Below the pieces are notes generated by a model that was not told the origin of the DNA, did no database searches, and saw only the letters and a program-made list of their open reading frames with translations. Of a stretch of DNA of 64,000 bases, positions 26,817-34,411 are shown one piece after another (the first letter of the stretch is position 1; each line of letters begins with the position of its first letter). This stretch comes from Streptomyces formicae (lineage in GTDB: Bacteria > Actinomycetota > Actinomycetes > Streptomycetales > Streptomycetaceae): assembly GCF_022647665.1 (NCBI RefSeq), contig NZ_CP071872.1, positions 5,332,001-5,396,000 of the forward strand, written 5' to 3'. Both the position numbers and the translations under genes were made by a program.

Positions 26817-27737
26817 GTGACGCGACGCCTGATGCTCCTCGACACCGCTTCCCTCTACTTCCGCGCCTATTTCGGGGTCCCCGACTCCGTGCGCGCGCCC
26901 GACGGCACACCGGTCAACGCGGTGCGCGGGCTGCTCGAATTCATCACCAGGCTGGTCCAGGACCACCACCCCGACGAGCTGGTGGCCTGCATGGACGCCG
27001 ACTGGCGGCCGCACTGGCGGGTGGAGCTGATCCCCTCGTACAAGGCGCACCGGGTCGCGGTGGAGACCGAGACGGGCCCGGACCAGGAGGAGATCCCGGA
27101 CACCCTGTCCCCGCAGGTCCCGGTCATCGAGGAGGTGCTCGACGCGCTCGGCATCGCCCGGGTCGGCGTCGCAGGGTACGAGGCGGACGACGTCATCGGC
27201 ACGCTCACCGGCCGGGCGACGGGCCCGGTCGACATCGTGACGGGCGACCGCGACCTCTACCAGCTGGTGGACGACGCACGGGGCATCCGCGTGCTCTACC
27301 CCCTCAAGGGCGTCGGGATGATGCAGGCCACGGACGAGGCCGTGCTCCGCGAGAAGTACGGGGTCGACGGGCCCGGCTACGCGGACCTGGCGCTGCTCCG
27401 CGGGGACCCGAGCGACGGGCTGCCGGGCGTGCCGGGGATCGGTGAGAAGACGGCGGCGAAGCTGCTGGACGCGTTCGGGGACCTGGCCGGGATCATGGCG
27501 GCTATCGACGACCCGGCGTCGAGGCTCACACCGGCGCAGCGCAAGCGGCTGGACGAGGCCCGGGACTACGTCGCGGTCGCGCCGAAGGTTGTGCGAGTGG
27601 CCGGGGACGTGCCGCTGCCCGACTTCGAGCCCGCGCTGCCGAAGGAACCGCGGGATCCGCAGCGGCTGGAGGAGCTGGCGGCGCGATGGGGGCTGGGGCG
27701 CGTCGTGAACCGGTTGCTGGTGGAGCTCCGGGCGTGA
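26817..27737 (+). CDS. 5'-3' exonuclease (Pol I N-terminal-domain / FEN family)
   Basis: This 306-residue stand-alone homologue of the DNA polymerase I 5' nuclease domain removes RNA primers and flaps. Metal-binding acidic clusters are visible: LLDTASLYFRAYFG, CMDADWRPHWR, YEADDVIGTL, VTGDRDLYQLVDD. The DNA-binding helix-three-turn-helix reads GDPSDGLPGVPGIGEKTAAK. GTG at 26817 has almost no ribosome site, which fits leaderless translation from the promoter just upstream. It is monocistronic; an iron box and the siderophore-interacting gene follow. Confidence 0.92.
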   Translation: MTRRLMLLDTASLYFRAYFGVPDSVRAPDGTPVNAVRGLLEFITRLVQDHHPDELVACMDADWRPHWRVELIPSYKAHRVAVETETGPDQEEIPDTLSPQVPVIEEVLDALGIARVGVAGYEADDVIGTLTGRATGPVDIVTGDRDLYQLVDDARGIRVLYPLKGVGMMQATDEAVLREKYGVDGPGYADLALLRGDPSDGLPGVPGIGEKTAAKLLDAFGDLAGIMAAIDDPASRLTPAQRKRLDEARDYVAVAPKVVRVAGDVPLPDFEPALPKEPRDPQRLEELAARWGLGRVVNRLLVELRA

Positions 27738-27739
27738 TG

Positions 27740-27760
27740 TTAACTTAGGCAAACCTAAGT
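27740..27760 (+). promoter_or_regulatory. Iron box (DmdR/IdeR operator)
   Basis: A perfect dyad, ACTTAGG (27743-27749) and CCTAAGT (27754-27760), is separated by CAAA. The 19-mer from 27740 agrees with the actinobacterial iron-box consensus TTAGGTTAGGCTCACCTAA at 15 positions by my count. It sits 24 bp before the siderophore-interacting protein gene, whose expression should be repressed by iron. Confidence 0.9.
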
Positions 27761-27784
27761 ACCACACCATCCCGGGAGACCGCC

Positions 27785-28621
27785 GTGGCAGAGACCCCCG
27801 CCCGCAAGGCACCGCAGGCCCATGAGGCGCAGGTGCTGCGCACGGAACGGATCACCCCGCACATGGTGCGCGTCGTGCTCGGCGGCGAGGGGCTGTCCTC
27901 GTTCGCCACGGACGGCTCGACGGACGCGTACGTGAAGGTCCTCTTCCCGGTGCCGGGCGTGGACTACCCGGAGCCGTTCGACATGGCCCGGATCCGCGAG
28001 GAGCTGCCGCGCGACCAGTGGCCGGGCAACCGCACCTACACGGTGCGGTCGTGGGACCCGGTCCACCGCGAGCTGACGATCGACTTCGTCGTCCACGGCG
28101 ACGAGGGCCTGGCGGGCCCCTGGGCGGCCCGCGTCCGCCCGGGCGAGACCGTCCGGCTGCTCGGCCCCGGCGGGGGTTACACCCCCGACGCCTCGGCCGA
28201 CTGGCATCTGATCGCGGGCGACGAGAGCGCGCTGCCGGCGATCGCCGCGGCGCTGGAGCAGATGCCGGCGGGTGCGGTGGTCCACGCGTTCGTCGAGATC
28301 TCCGGCCCGGAGGAGGAGCAGAAGATCGCGACGCCCGACGGCATCACGGTCACCTGGCTCCACCGCGGCGCCCGCCCGGTGGGCGAGGCCCTCATCGCGG
28401 CCGTCCGCGACCTGGACTTCCCCGACGGCGACGTCCACGCCTTCGTCCACGGCGAGGCGGGCGCGGTGAAGGAACTCCGCCGCCACCTGAGGCTGGACCG
28501 CGGCATTCCGGCCGCCCGCCTGTCGATCTCCGGTTACTGGCGGCTGGGCAAGTCGGACGAGGCATGGCGCGAGATCAAGCGCGACTGGAACGCGCAGGTG
28601 GAACGCGAGACGGAGGCGTAG
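27785..28621 (+). CDS. Siderophore-interacting protein (flavin-dependent ferric-siderophore reductase)
   Basis: This 278-residue SIP-family protein (ViuB-like) should reduce ferric siderophores in the cytosol to release iron. The FAD-binding domain contains the conserved NRTYTVRSWD, then DFVVHGDEGLAGPWAARVRPG and LLGPGGGY. The NAD(P)H-binding half has LIAGDESALPAIAAALE and FVHGEAGAVKELRRHLR, ending ISGYWRLGKSDEAWREIKRDW, a family signature. GTG at 27785 follows GGGAGA. The iron box directly upstream supports regulation by a DmdR/IdeR repressor. It is monocistronic, with no siderophore gene nearby. Confidence 0.95.
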   Translation: MAETPARKAPQAHEAQVLRTERITPHMVRVVLGGEGLSSFATDGSTDAYVKVLFPVPGVDYPEPFDMARIREELPRDQWPGNRTYTVRSWDPVHRELTIDFVVHGDEGLAGPWAARVRPGETVRLLGPGGGYTPDASADWHLIAGDESALPAIAAALEQMPAGAVVHAFVEISGPEEEQKIATPDGITVTWLHRGARPVGEALIAAVRDLDFPDGDVHAFVHGEAGAVKELRRHLRLDRGIPAARLSISGYWRLGKSDEAWREIKRDWNAQVERETEA

Positions 28622-28640
28622 CGCCTCCGGCGGGGGGGGG

Positions 28641-28780
28641 TGCGGTGTTGCCCGATGGCGTTTTGCTGGGCCGGGGTTTTTATCCTCAAGCGCCGGACGG
28701 GCTTGGGGTGTGCGGTGTTGCCGTGTGTCGGGTTGGCACCCGGGGTTCTTTGTCCTCAAACGCCGGACGGGCTTGGGGTG
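28641..28780 (+). repeat. Two tandem 70-bp repeats
   Basis: Units 28641-28710 and 28711-28780 both start TGCGGTGTTG and end CGCCGGACGGGCTTGGGGTG, preceded by TCCTCAA(G/A). By eye 54 of 70 positions match. The core (TCCTCAA-x-CGCCGGACGGGCT) is a motif I associate with short dispersed intergenic repeats in Streptomyces. Confidence 0.8.
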
Positions 28781-28799
28781 CGCCGGTGGGTGGTCCGGT

Positions 28800-28925
28800 C
28801 CGGGGCCCCTCCGGGCTCGACTCCTCGGAGGCGGCGGCGTACAGGTTTCGCCGGGCTGCGAACCCGGCGCCGGCCGCCACCTCCTGCGGGGCCGACCCTG
28901 CACGGCCCCGCCCCGGGCGCCGCCC
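28800..28925 (+). repeat. Intergenic repeat, copy B
   Basis: This is the second copy of the element at 18948-19070: block CCGGGGCCCCTCCGGGCTCG from 28800 and block TGCGGGGCCGACCCTGCACG from 28885. Confidence 0.75.
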
Positions 28926-29099
28926 CCGGGCGCGGGTGGATGGGTGGTTGTCGTGCCCGCGGGTCGTTGCTCGCCTGCGGGCCGGTGGGTGGTTTGTGCC
29001 CACCCGTCCCGCCCTGCGGGACGACTGCCCACAAACCAGCCCGACCGCCGGGGTCAACCACGGCCGGTGCCCTGACCCGGGGGTCGTGGAGGGGTCGTG

Positions 29100-29189
29100 T
29101 TCGGGACACTAAAGCGTGATTTGTGGCACGCAACACGTGCGGCCAGGGCACGACTCCGGGTGGCGTGCCGTAAATCATGCCGTCCCGAA
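29100..29189. repeat. 90-bp imperfect palindrome
   Basis: Outer arms TTCGGGAC (29100-29107) and GTCCCGAA (29182-29189) are perfect. Inner arms GCGTGATTTGTGGCACGC (29114-29131) and GCGTGCCGTAAATCATGC (29163-29180) pair at 15 of 18 positions around a 31-nt loop. It would fold into a long hairpin as RNA or ssDNA. It lies midway between the direct and inverted 70-bp repeats. Confidence 0.75.
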
Positions 29190-29244
29190 TGCGAGCCCCG
29201 CAGCGACACCCGGACGGCAACCGTCCGCCACCGGATGACCCCGA

Positions 29245-29335
29245 CACCCCCAGCCCGTCCGGCGCTTGAGGACAAAGAACCCCGGGCAACCACATCGCCC
29301 CCGGGCAACACCGCACACCCAAGCCCGTCCGGCAC
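29245..29335 (-). repeat. Inverted copies of the 70-bp repeat
   Basis: One nearly complete copy in reverse orientation (29245-29315, containing AGCCCGTCCGGCGCTTGAGG and ACAAAGAACCCCGGG) is followed by a partial one (29316-29335, AAGCCCGTCCGGC). Confidence 0.75.
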
Positions 29336-29377
29336 AACGCCAACCAACCCGGCACCGGGCAAGCCCGGGCAAGCCTC

Positions 29378-30319
29378 TCAGCCCCGCCCGGACAAGGTCA
29401 GTGCGAGCTGCGTCAGATCGGGGGTGCGCAGGATGCGGCCGCCGTGGCCCGGGAGGGGGACGTGGAGCGGGGCCGTCCAGCGCACCGGGATCGTCGCGGC
29501 ACCGTAGACCGCGCCTGCAAGCGCGCCCGTGACCGCCGCGAACGTGTCCGTGTCACCGCCCAGGTCGATCGCCACGCCCAGCGACTCCTCGAACGACGAC
29601 GTCGTACGCAAGGCCCACAGCGCCGAACCCAGGCACGGCCACACCGCGCCGTTGAACTCGGTCGCGTCGTCCGGGTGCCACCCAGACGCCAGCACCACCG
29701 ACCAGCGCTCCCGATGGTCCTCATGCACCTCGGCCAACGCCTCGGGCACGGCGTCCAGCGGGTCGCCTCCGGCGAGCGCGACCCGGATCAGTTCGTGGAG
29801 CACCGCCGTGCCATCCCACGCCGCGCGGTCCCCGTGGGTCAGGGCCGCGATGCGGCGGGCGGCGGCCATCGTCACGGCGCGCCCCGCGTCCGAGAAGTAC
29901 ACCGCCGACGTGGCCGCCCGCATCAGCGAACCGTTGCCCGCCGCCCGGCCGTTGACCTGGAAGTGCAGCGCGGCCGCGAGGTCCCACGGCTCGCCACTGC
30001 CGAGTACCTGCTCCGTCTGGAGGCCGATGTCCTTCGGATCGCCCTCGGCCCAGCGTCGGAACCGGTCGAACATGTCCGCGGGGTCGAATCCGCCCCGTTC
30101 CAGCAGGGATTCGCCCACGAGCACGGCCATCTGCGTGTCGTCGGTCGCCTCGCCGGGATCCCAGCCACCGCCGCCGCACATCTCGCCGACGCCGTCCGGG
30201 AACCGGGCCGTGTACACGCCCGCGAGCCCGAACTCGAAGGGTGCGCCCAGCGCATCGCCCACCGCCGAGCCGAGCACGGCTCCGACCGCCCTGTCCGTAT
30301 GGTCGTCCACCCCAGCCAT
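29378..30319 (-). CDS. ADP-ribosylglycohydrolase family protein
   Basis: This 313-residue DraG/ARH-family enzyme hydrolyses ADP-ribose bonds with two magnesium ions. The metal ligands are present: GSAVGDALGAPFEFG (about 13-27), EATDDTQMAVLVGESL (about 55-70) and IDLGGDTDTFAAVTGALAGA near the C terminus. ATG at 30319 begins four bases after the APC permease stop, so the two are probably co-transcribed and share the TetR-type operator upstream of the permease. What it de-ADP-ribosylates is unknown; the link with guanidine genes is positional only. Confidence 0.9.
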   Translation of the reverse strand: MAGVDDHTDRAVGAVLGSAVGDALGAPFEFGLAGVYTARFPDGVGEMCGGGGWDPGEATDDTQMAVLVGESLLERGGFDPADMFDRFRRWAEGDPKDIGLQTEQVLGSGEPWDLAAALHFQVNGRAAGNGSLMRAATSAVYFSDAGRAVTMAAARRIAALTHGDRAAWDGTAVLHELIRVALAGGDPLDAVPEALAEVHEDHRERWSVVLASGWHPDDATEFNGAVWPCLGSALWALRTTSSFEESLGVAIDLGGDTDTFAAVTGALAGAVYGAATIPVRWTAPLHVPLPGHGGRILRTPDLTQLALTLSGRG

Positions 30320-30323
30320 CGGG

Positions 30324-31856
30324 TCAGCGTACGCGCCCGCGCAGGGCCCGGTACGCCGCCCCCGTTGCCACTGACGCGCCCACGAAGAGCACGGTGAACC
30401 ACTGGAAGTACCAGTGGCCACCCGAGGGGTCGTACACCTCCGCGCGGGGCCAGGCGAGGTTCACCGTCATGGCCAGGCCGTAGAGCAGGGCCAGAGCGTT
30501 GACCGGGAGGCCCCAGCGGCCGAGGGAGAAGAGGGGGCGGCCCGTCTCGTCCCGGGTTTCCGCGGGCGAGGCCGGGGACGAGGCGGTGGTGGGCCACTGG
30601 CCGCGCAGGCGGCGGACGAGCATCGGCCCGGTCACCATCGCGTACGCGAGGTACACCATGGCGATGCACGTCGTGCCGATGGCCAGAAGTGCTTCGGGCG
30701 AGAGGAAGTTGAGGAGCAGCAGCAGCCCGGCCAGCAGGCCCACGGCGACCGCGGCGGCCGCCGGCATTCCGGTGCGGACCGGGACCTTGGCGAGGGTGGG
30801 TGAGAAGGGCAGGCGGCGGTCGCGGGCCATCGCGTAGAGCATGCGGGTCGCCGAGGTCTGGATGGCGAGCGTCGCGGCGCAGACGGCGAGGGCGACGTCC
30901 GCGAGCAGGACCTTGCCGAGGCCGTCGCCGAGCGTGCTGGTGAGGACGTACGAGAGGCCCTCGCCGGCCAGCCGTCCGTCCACCAGGCTCGGCGCGGCGA
31001 GCAGGCCGCCGAGGAGGAGCAGTCCGCCGCACACGCCGGAGGTGGTGAGCGCGGAGAAGGTGGTGCGCGGCGCGGTGCGCCGCGGGTTGACCGTCTCCTC
31101 GCTCATCTCGCTCGCGCTCTCGAAGCCGATGAGGACGTACGCCGCCGTGAACGAGCCGATCAGCAGCGCCCCGATCGCACCGCCTGCCCCGCCGGTCTCC
31201 AGGACGATCCCCGGGTCGCGCTCGGCATGGGTGATCAGCAGGGTCACGATGAGGGCGACGCCGATGATCTCTGCGGTGACGCCGATGGTGTTGACGGCCG
31301 TGAGGATCCGGTTGTCGAGGACGTTCACGACGGTCGTGAGGGTGAGCAGGATCAGGCCCAGGAGCGCCGCGTTGGCCGCACCGCTCGCCGATGTCGGCGC
31401 CGGGTCGCCGCCGACGAGCTGGAAGCCGGACCAGATCGCGGGCAGGACGGCCTGGAGGGCGAGCGCCGCAGCGCCCACGACGACCACGCGTCCGATGACC
31501 ATGAGCCAGCCGGCGTACCAGCCGAAGGCGGGGCCGCTGAGCCGGGTCGACCACTGGTAGACGGCGCCCGCGAGCGGGTAGCGCGCGGCGAGTTCGGCGA
31601 AGCAGGCGGCGACGAGGAGCTGGCCTGCGAGGACGACGGGCCAGGTCCAGAAGAAGGCGGGCCCGCCGAAGGAGTAGCCGAGGGCGAAGAACTGGAAGAC
31701 GGTCGTCAGTACGGAGATGAAGGAGAAGCCGGCGGCGAAGGACGCGTACCGGCCCATCCGCCGCCGCAGTTCCTGCTGGTAGCCGAAACCCGCGAGCGCG
31801 TGCTCGTCCGGGGTGCGGGCGGTGTCCGTCCCGGCTGTGGGTGCGGTCGCGGTCAT
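30324..31856 (-). CDS. APC-family amino acid/amine permease of the TetR regulon
   Basis: This 510-residue transporter has about twelve helices and the APC fold: YASFAAGFSFISVLTTVFQF at the start, YPLAGAVYQWSTRLSG, and the family loop GFESASEMSEETVNPRRTAP. ATG at 31856 has AGGGG upstream. A 22-bp palindrome, nearly the same as that before the carboxylase operon, lies 20 bp before the start codon, tying this gene to the divergently placed TetR regulator. It is therefore the likely importer for the compound that operon degrades (guanidine, urea or a related amine). It is followed by the ADP-ribosylglycohydrolase gene. Confidence 0.88.
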   Translation of the reverse strand: MTATAPTAGTDTARTPDEHALAGFGYQQELRRRMGRYASFAAGFSFISVLTTVFQFFALGYSFGGPAFFWTWPVVLAGQLLVAACFAELAARYPLAGAVYQWSTRLSGPAFGWYAGWLMVIGRVVVVGAAALALQAVLPAIWSGFQLVGGDPAPTSASGAANAALLGLILLTLTTVVNVLDNRILTAVNTIGVTAEIIGVALIVTLLITHAERDPGIVLETGGAGGAIGALLIGSFTAAYVLIGFESASEMSEETVNPRRTAPRTTFSALTTSGVCGGLLLLGGLLAAPSLVDGRLAGEGLSYVLTSTLGDGLGKVLLADVALAVCAATLAIQTSATRMLYAMARDRRLPFSPTLAKVPVRTGMPAAAAVAVGLLAGLLLLLNFLSPEALLAIGTTCIAMVYLAYAMVTGPMLVRRLRGQWPTTASSPASPAETRDETGRPLFSLGRWGLPVNALALLYGLAMTVNLAWPRAEVYDPSGGHWYFQWFTVLFVGASVATGAAYRALRGRVR

Positions 31857-31875
31857 GGCAGCCCCTGTCGGCTCG

Positions 31876-31897
31876 ATTCCTGTCGGGCGACAGAAAT
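31876..31897 (-). promoter_or_regulatory. TetR-type operator before the APC permease
   Basis: ATTCCTGTC (31876-31884), GGGC, GACAGAAAT (31889-31897): 9-bp arms with one mismatch around a 4-bp spacer. It has the same arms and spacer length as the site at 34360-34381. Confidence 0.85.
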
Positions 31898-32060
31898 TAG
31901 GGACGGGCTGTTTCGACGGAATGTCCCGGACGTGTCGGGGCAGGGCCGAACTCCTCACGGCCCCGCCCTGCACTGTGCGTACAGCCCTCGGCAGCGGGAG
32001 GCGGCAGACCGCGGCGATACGCGGCGGAAGGCGGCCCAACCCAGCGGCCACGCAGCGACA

Positions 32061-32124
32061 CGCACAGGCACGCACCCGCACAGGCACGCACCGGCACGCA
32101 CCCGCACGCACCCGCACGCACCGG
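32061..32124. repeat. Short tandem repeat, about 10-bp unit
   Basis: Units of the form (C/A)(C/A)(C/G)GCACGCA are strung together (CAGGCACGCA, CCGGCACGCA, then CCCGCACGCA twice from 32101), with one shortened unit. The array ends eight bases before the anti-sigma factor stop codon. Confidence 0.7.
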
Positions 32125-32131
32125 AAGTGGT

Positions 32132-32917
32132 CTACGCCGCAGGAAAATTCAGCAGTGCCAGCGGCTCGGACGTCGGTGCCTGTGAGCCGCCCGCCGGCTC
32201 CACCGTGACGCCCATCGCGGTGGCCCGGCCCACCGATCCGTCCATCAGCAGGGCCTCGGGCTCCCCTTCAGAGTCCAGCAGCCCGGCCGGACGCATCGTC
32301 CCGCCGTCGGCGAACCACAGCTGGTACACCTTGCCGGCGCCGGGCCGCGGCAGCCCGGCCGCCAGGAAGACCGCCCGGTCCCGCTCGCGCGACACGGCCA
32401 CCGTGCCGGTGGCGCCGTCGTCGCCGAACACCGTGGTGCTGCTCCGCACGTCGGGCGCCGTCAGCACCTGGGCCAGCACACCGGCCTGCTGCTGCGCCCG
32501 GCGGGCCTCGGCCAGCGCCTCGTCGGCGGCGCGCTGCTGCCACACAGCGACACCGCCGAGTCCGGCGACGGCCGCGAGGCACGCGGCGAGGACGAAGGCG
32601 GTGAGCCTGCTCCGCCCGCCGGTCCCGACCGGGCGGACCCGGGGCCCGGCGGCCGCCCCGTCGCCGACCAGCGGCGGCTCCTGACGCACCGTCGCGATCC
32701 GCCCGAGCACCTGGGCCTTCATCGCGGGCGGCGGCGTCTCGGTGACGGCGAGCCCGAGCCGTACCGCCGTGGCGCCGAGTTCCCGCACTTCCTGGGCGCA
32801 GGCAGTGCACGCGGCCAGGTGCCGCTCGAACCGCGCGCGTTCCCGCTCGCCGAGCGCGTGGAGCGCGTACGCGCCGGTCAGGGTGTGCAGTTCGGCGTCC
32901 CGGCCCGCGGTGCTCAT
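32132..32917 (-). CDS. rskA: RskA-family anti-sigma factor with zinc motif
   Basis: This 261-residue single-pass membrane protein holds the ECF sigma factor encoded just upstream. The cytosolic N-terminal domain has the zinc-binding anti-sigma motif H-x3-C-x2-C (His33, Cys37, Cys40 in RHLAACTACAQE). A membrane helix (about 104-124, LTAFVLAACLAAVAGLGGVAV) and an outer RskA domain follow (VYQLWFADGGTMRPAGLL). Release of sigma would come from oxidation or proteolysis. ATG at 32917 overlaps the sigma factor stop (ATGA). The symbol is by family resemblance. Confidence 0.92.
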   Translation of the reverse strand: MSTAGRDAELHTLTGAYALHALGERERARFERHLAACTACAQEVRELGATAVRLGLAVTETPPPAMKAQVLGRIATVRQEPPLVGDGAAAGPRVRPVGTGGRSRLTAFVLAACLAAVAGLGGVAVWQQRAADEALAEARRAQQQAGVLAQVLTAPDVRSSTTVFGDDGATGTVAVSRERDRAVFLAAGLPRPGAGKVYQLWFADGGTMRPAGLLDSEGEPEALLMDGSVGRATAMGVTVEPAGGSQAPTSEPLALLNFPAA

Positions 32918-33498
32918 GCGTTCACCCCCAGGCAGTCGCGCAGCCGTATCAGCCCGTCGCGCATCCGGGTCTTCACCGTGCCCAGAGGGACGGCCAGCAG
33001 CTCCGCCACTTCGCGGTAGGCGAGCCCGCGGTAGTAGGCGAGCGTCACCGACTGGCGCTGGAGCTCGGTGAGGGTGCGCAGACAGCGCCGTACCTGCTCG
33101 CGTTCCAGCCTGGCCTCGACCTGTTCGACGACCTCGTCGAAGGCTCGTGCCCCACCGAGCCGGGCCGCCTTCTGCTCCCGGTCGGCAGCCGCCTGGGCGG
33201 AGCGCACGCGGTCCACGGCACGCCGGTGGGCGAGTGTGAGCGTCCAGGTCAGCGCGGGGCCGCGGGACGGCTGGTAGCGGGCGGCGGTGCGCCAGAGCTC
33301 GACGAGCACCTCCTGCGTCACCTCTTCCGACTGCGCCGGATCGCGCAGCACGCTCCGCACGACGCCGAGCACGGGCCCGCAGACGGCGTCGTACACCTGC
33401 GAGAACGCCTCCTGGTCGCCGCGTGCGACGCGTACGAGCAGCTCGTCGAGGTCCGGACCCGCCGGCGGCGCCCCGGCGATCCGTACGGCTTCCTTCAC
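32914..33498 (-). CDS. sigK: ECF RNA polymerase sigma factor (SigK-like)
   Basis: This 194-residue ECF sigma factor has region 2 (FSQVYDAVCGPVLGVVRSVL, then EVTQEVLVELWRTAARYQ) and region 4 (LTELQRQSVTLAYYRGLAYR, EVAELLAVPLGTVKTRMRDG). With its RskA-like partner it fits the SigK/ECF19 group, which responds to redox stress. I chose GTG at 33498, preceded by AGGGGAG six bases away; an ATG at 33558 would add 20 residues without a ribosome site. Co-translated with the anti-sigma gene. The target promoters are not identifiable in the window. Confidence 0.92.
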   Translation of the reverse strand: MKEAVRIAGAPPAGPDLDELLVRVARGDQEAFSQVYDAVCGPVLGVVRSVLRDPAQSEEVTQEVLVELWRTAARYQPSRGPALTWTLTLAHRRAVDRVRSAQAAADREQKAARLGGARAFDEVVEQVEARLEREQVRRCLRTLTELQRQSVTLAYYRGLAYREVAELLAVPLGTVKTRMRDGLIRLRDCLGVNA

Positions 33499-33602
33499 GC
33501 GCGCTCCCCTCGCCCGCACCGGCGAGCCTGTGTCCACCCAATACCGTGTCCACCCCATATACGGAGCGGAAGCCTGCGTCGACTGCCGTTCCGGAGAACT
33601 TT

Positions 33603-34259
33603 CTACTCGTCGGGGCGCGTTCGGGGGAGGGCTTCGCCGAGGCCCGCGATCCGCAGCGCCGCGTCCGCCGTCGCCGCCGCGAAGGAGCTCACGGCCCGCT
33701 CCGGGTCGGAGCGGTGGATGAGGATGACACCTTCGATGAGCCCGAAGACCAGGTCGGTGCGGAGTGCGAGTTCACATGTGTCGAGGGCGCGTCCCGGTTC
33801 CGTCGCGGCGAGGAGCCGGCCGTACGCCTCCTTCAGGTCGGCGCGGACGCGGTGGAAACCGGAGAATCGTTCCGCCTGAACCTCCGGAAGCAGGTACAGC
33901 GCACCCAGATTGTGCGCGCCTCCGCACAGCAGCTCGACGTCGGACCGGCACAGCTCCCACAGCCGCTCCTCCGCCCCGCGGCCGTCGTCGGCGAGCAGTT
34001 CGCGGGCCAGCGCCAGCGACGGTGTCACCGTCGATTCGAGGAGCTCGGCGAGCAGGTCCTCCTTGCCGCGGAAGTAGTGGTACATCGTGGCCTGCCGCAT
34101 CCCGGCGCGCTCGGCCACGACCCGGGTCGTCGTCGCCGCGTAGCCACGCGTCGTGAACAGCTCGGCCGCCGCCGCGAGCAGCTCGTCGCGCGCGGAAAGA
34201 CCGCTGTCCGGCCGCTGCTCGGCGCGCGGCCGCCCGACCTTCCGTCCCGTCGTACCCAT
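33603..34259 (-). CDS. TetR-family regulator of the guanidine/urea locus
   Basis: This 218-residue repressor has an N-terminal TetR helix-turn-helix (about 25-70: LLAAAAELFTTRGYAATTTR, VVAERAGMRQATMYHYFRGK) and a variable ligand-binding helical domain. It is transcribed away from the carboxylase operon. A near-perfect 22-bp palindrome lies in the shared spacer, and another before the APC permease 2.4 kb away, so those are its probable targets. ATG at 34259; the frame is open upstream but lacks conserved residues. The ligand should be the imported amine or an intermediate. Confidence 0.92.
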   Translation of the reverse strand: MGTTGRKVGRPRAEQRPDSGLSARDELLAAAAELFTTRGYAATTTRVVAERAGMRQATMYHYFRGKEDLLAELLESTVTPSLALARELLADDGRGAEERLWELCRSDVELLCGGAHNLGALYLLPEVQAERFSGFHRVRADLKEAYGRLLAATEPGRALDTCELALRTDLVFGLIEGVILIHRSDPERAVSSFAAATADAALRIAGLGEALPRTRPDE

Positions 34260-34359
34260 GCCGCCGATCGTCGCACACCCCGCCGGACACAGATCTTGGT
34301 GAGCCTTCGGCAACAGCGGCGCAACCGCCCGGCAATCGCTCGGAAGCCCCGCCCGCCTA

Positions 34360-34381
34360 ATTTCTGTCACCCGACAGAAAT
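34360..34381 (+). promoter_or_regulatory. TetR-type operator before the carboxylase operon
   Basis: ATTTCTGTC (34360-34368), ACCC, GACAGAAAT (34373-34381): perfect 9-bp arms around four bases, ending 30 bp before the first start codon of the operon. Its partner site is at 31876-31897. Confidence 0.9.
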
Positions 34382-34411
34382 CGCGACGTGCGAGCCGGAG
34401 GTAACCGCCAC

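Larger units (their letters stand above)
28622..29377. other. 756-bp gene-free, repeat-rich region
   Basis: No convincing gene lies here; the open frames are low-complexity Pro/Arg/Gly translations through repeats. In order the region holds a G9 run (28632-28640), two 70-bp direct repeats (28641-28780), an intergenic repeat copy (28800-28925), a 90-bp imperfect palindrome (29100-29189), and inverted copies of the 70-bp unit (29245-29335). Confidence 0.75.

Noticed and set aside
28632..28640. G9 run as a possible phase-variation tract
   Set aside because: It lies 11 bases after a stop codon and not in a coding frame or an evident promoter spacer.
28710..29119. Overlapping open frames in the repeat-rich gene-free region
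   Set aside because: They translate the repeats into Pro/Gly/Arg strings, resemble each other only because the DNA repeats, and lack ribosome sites.
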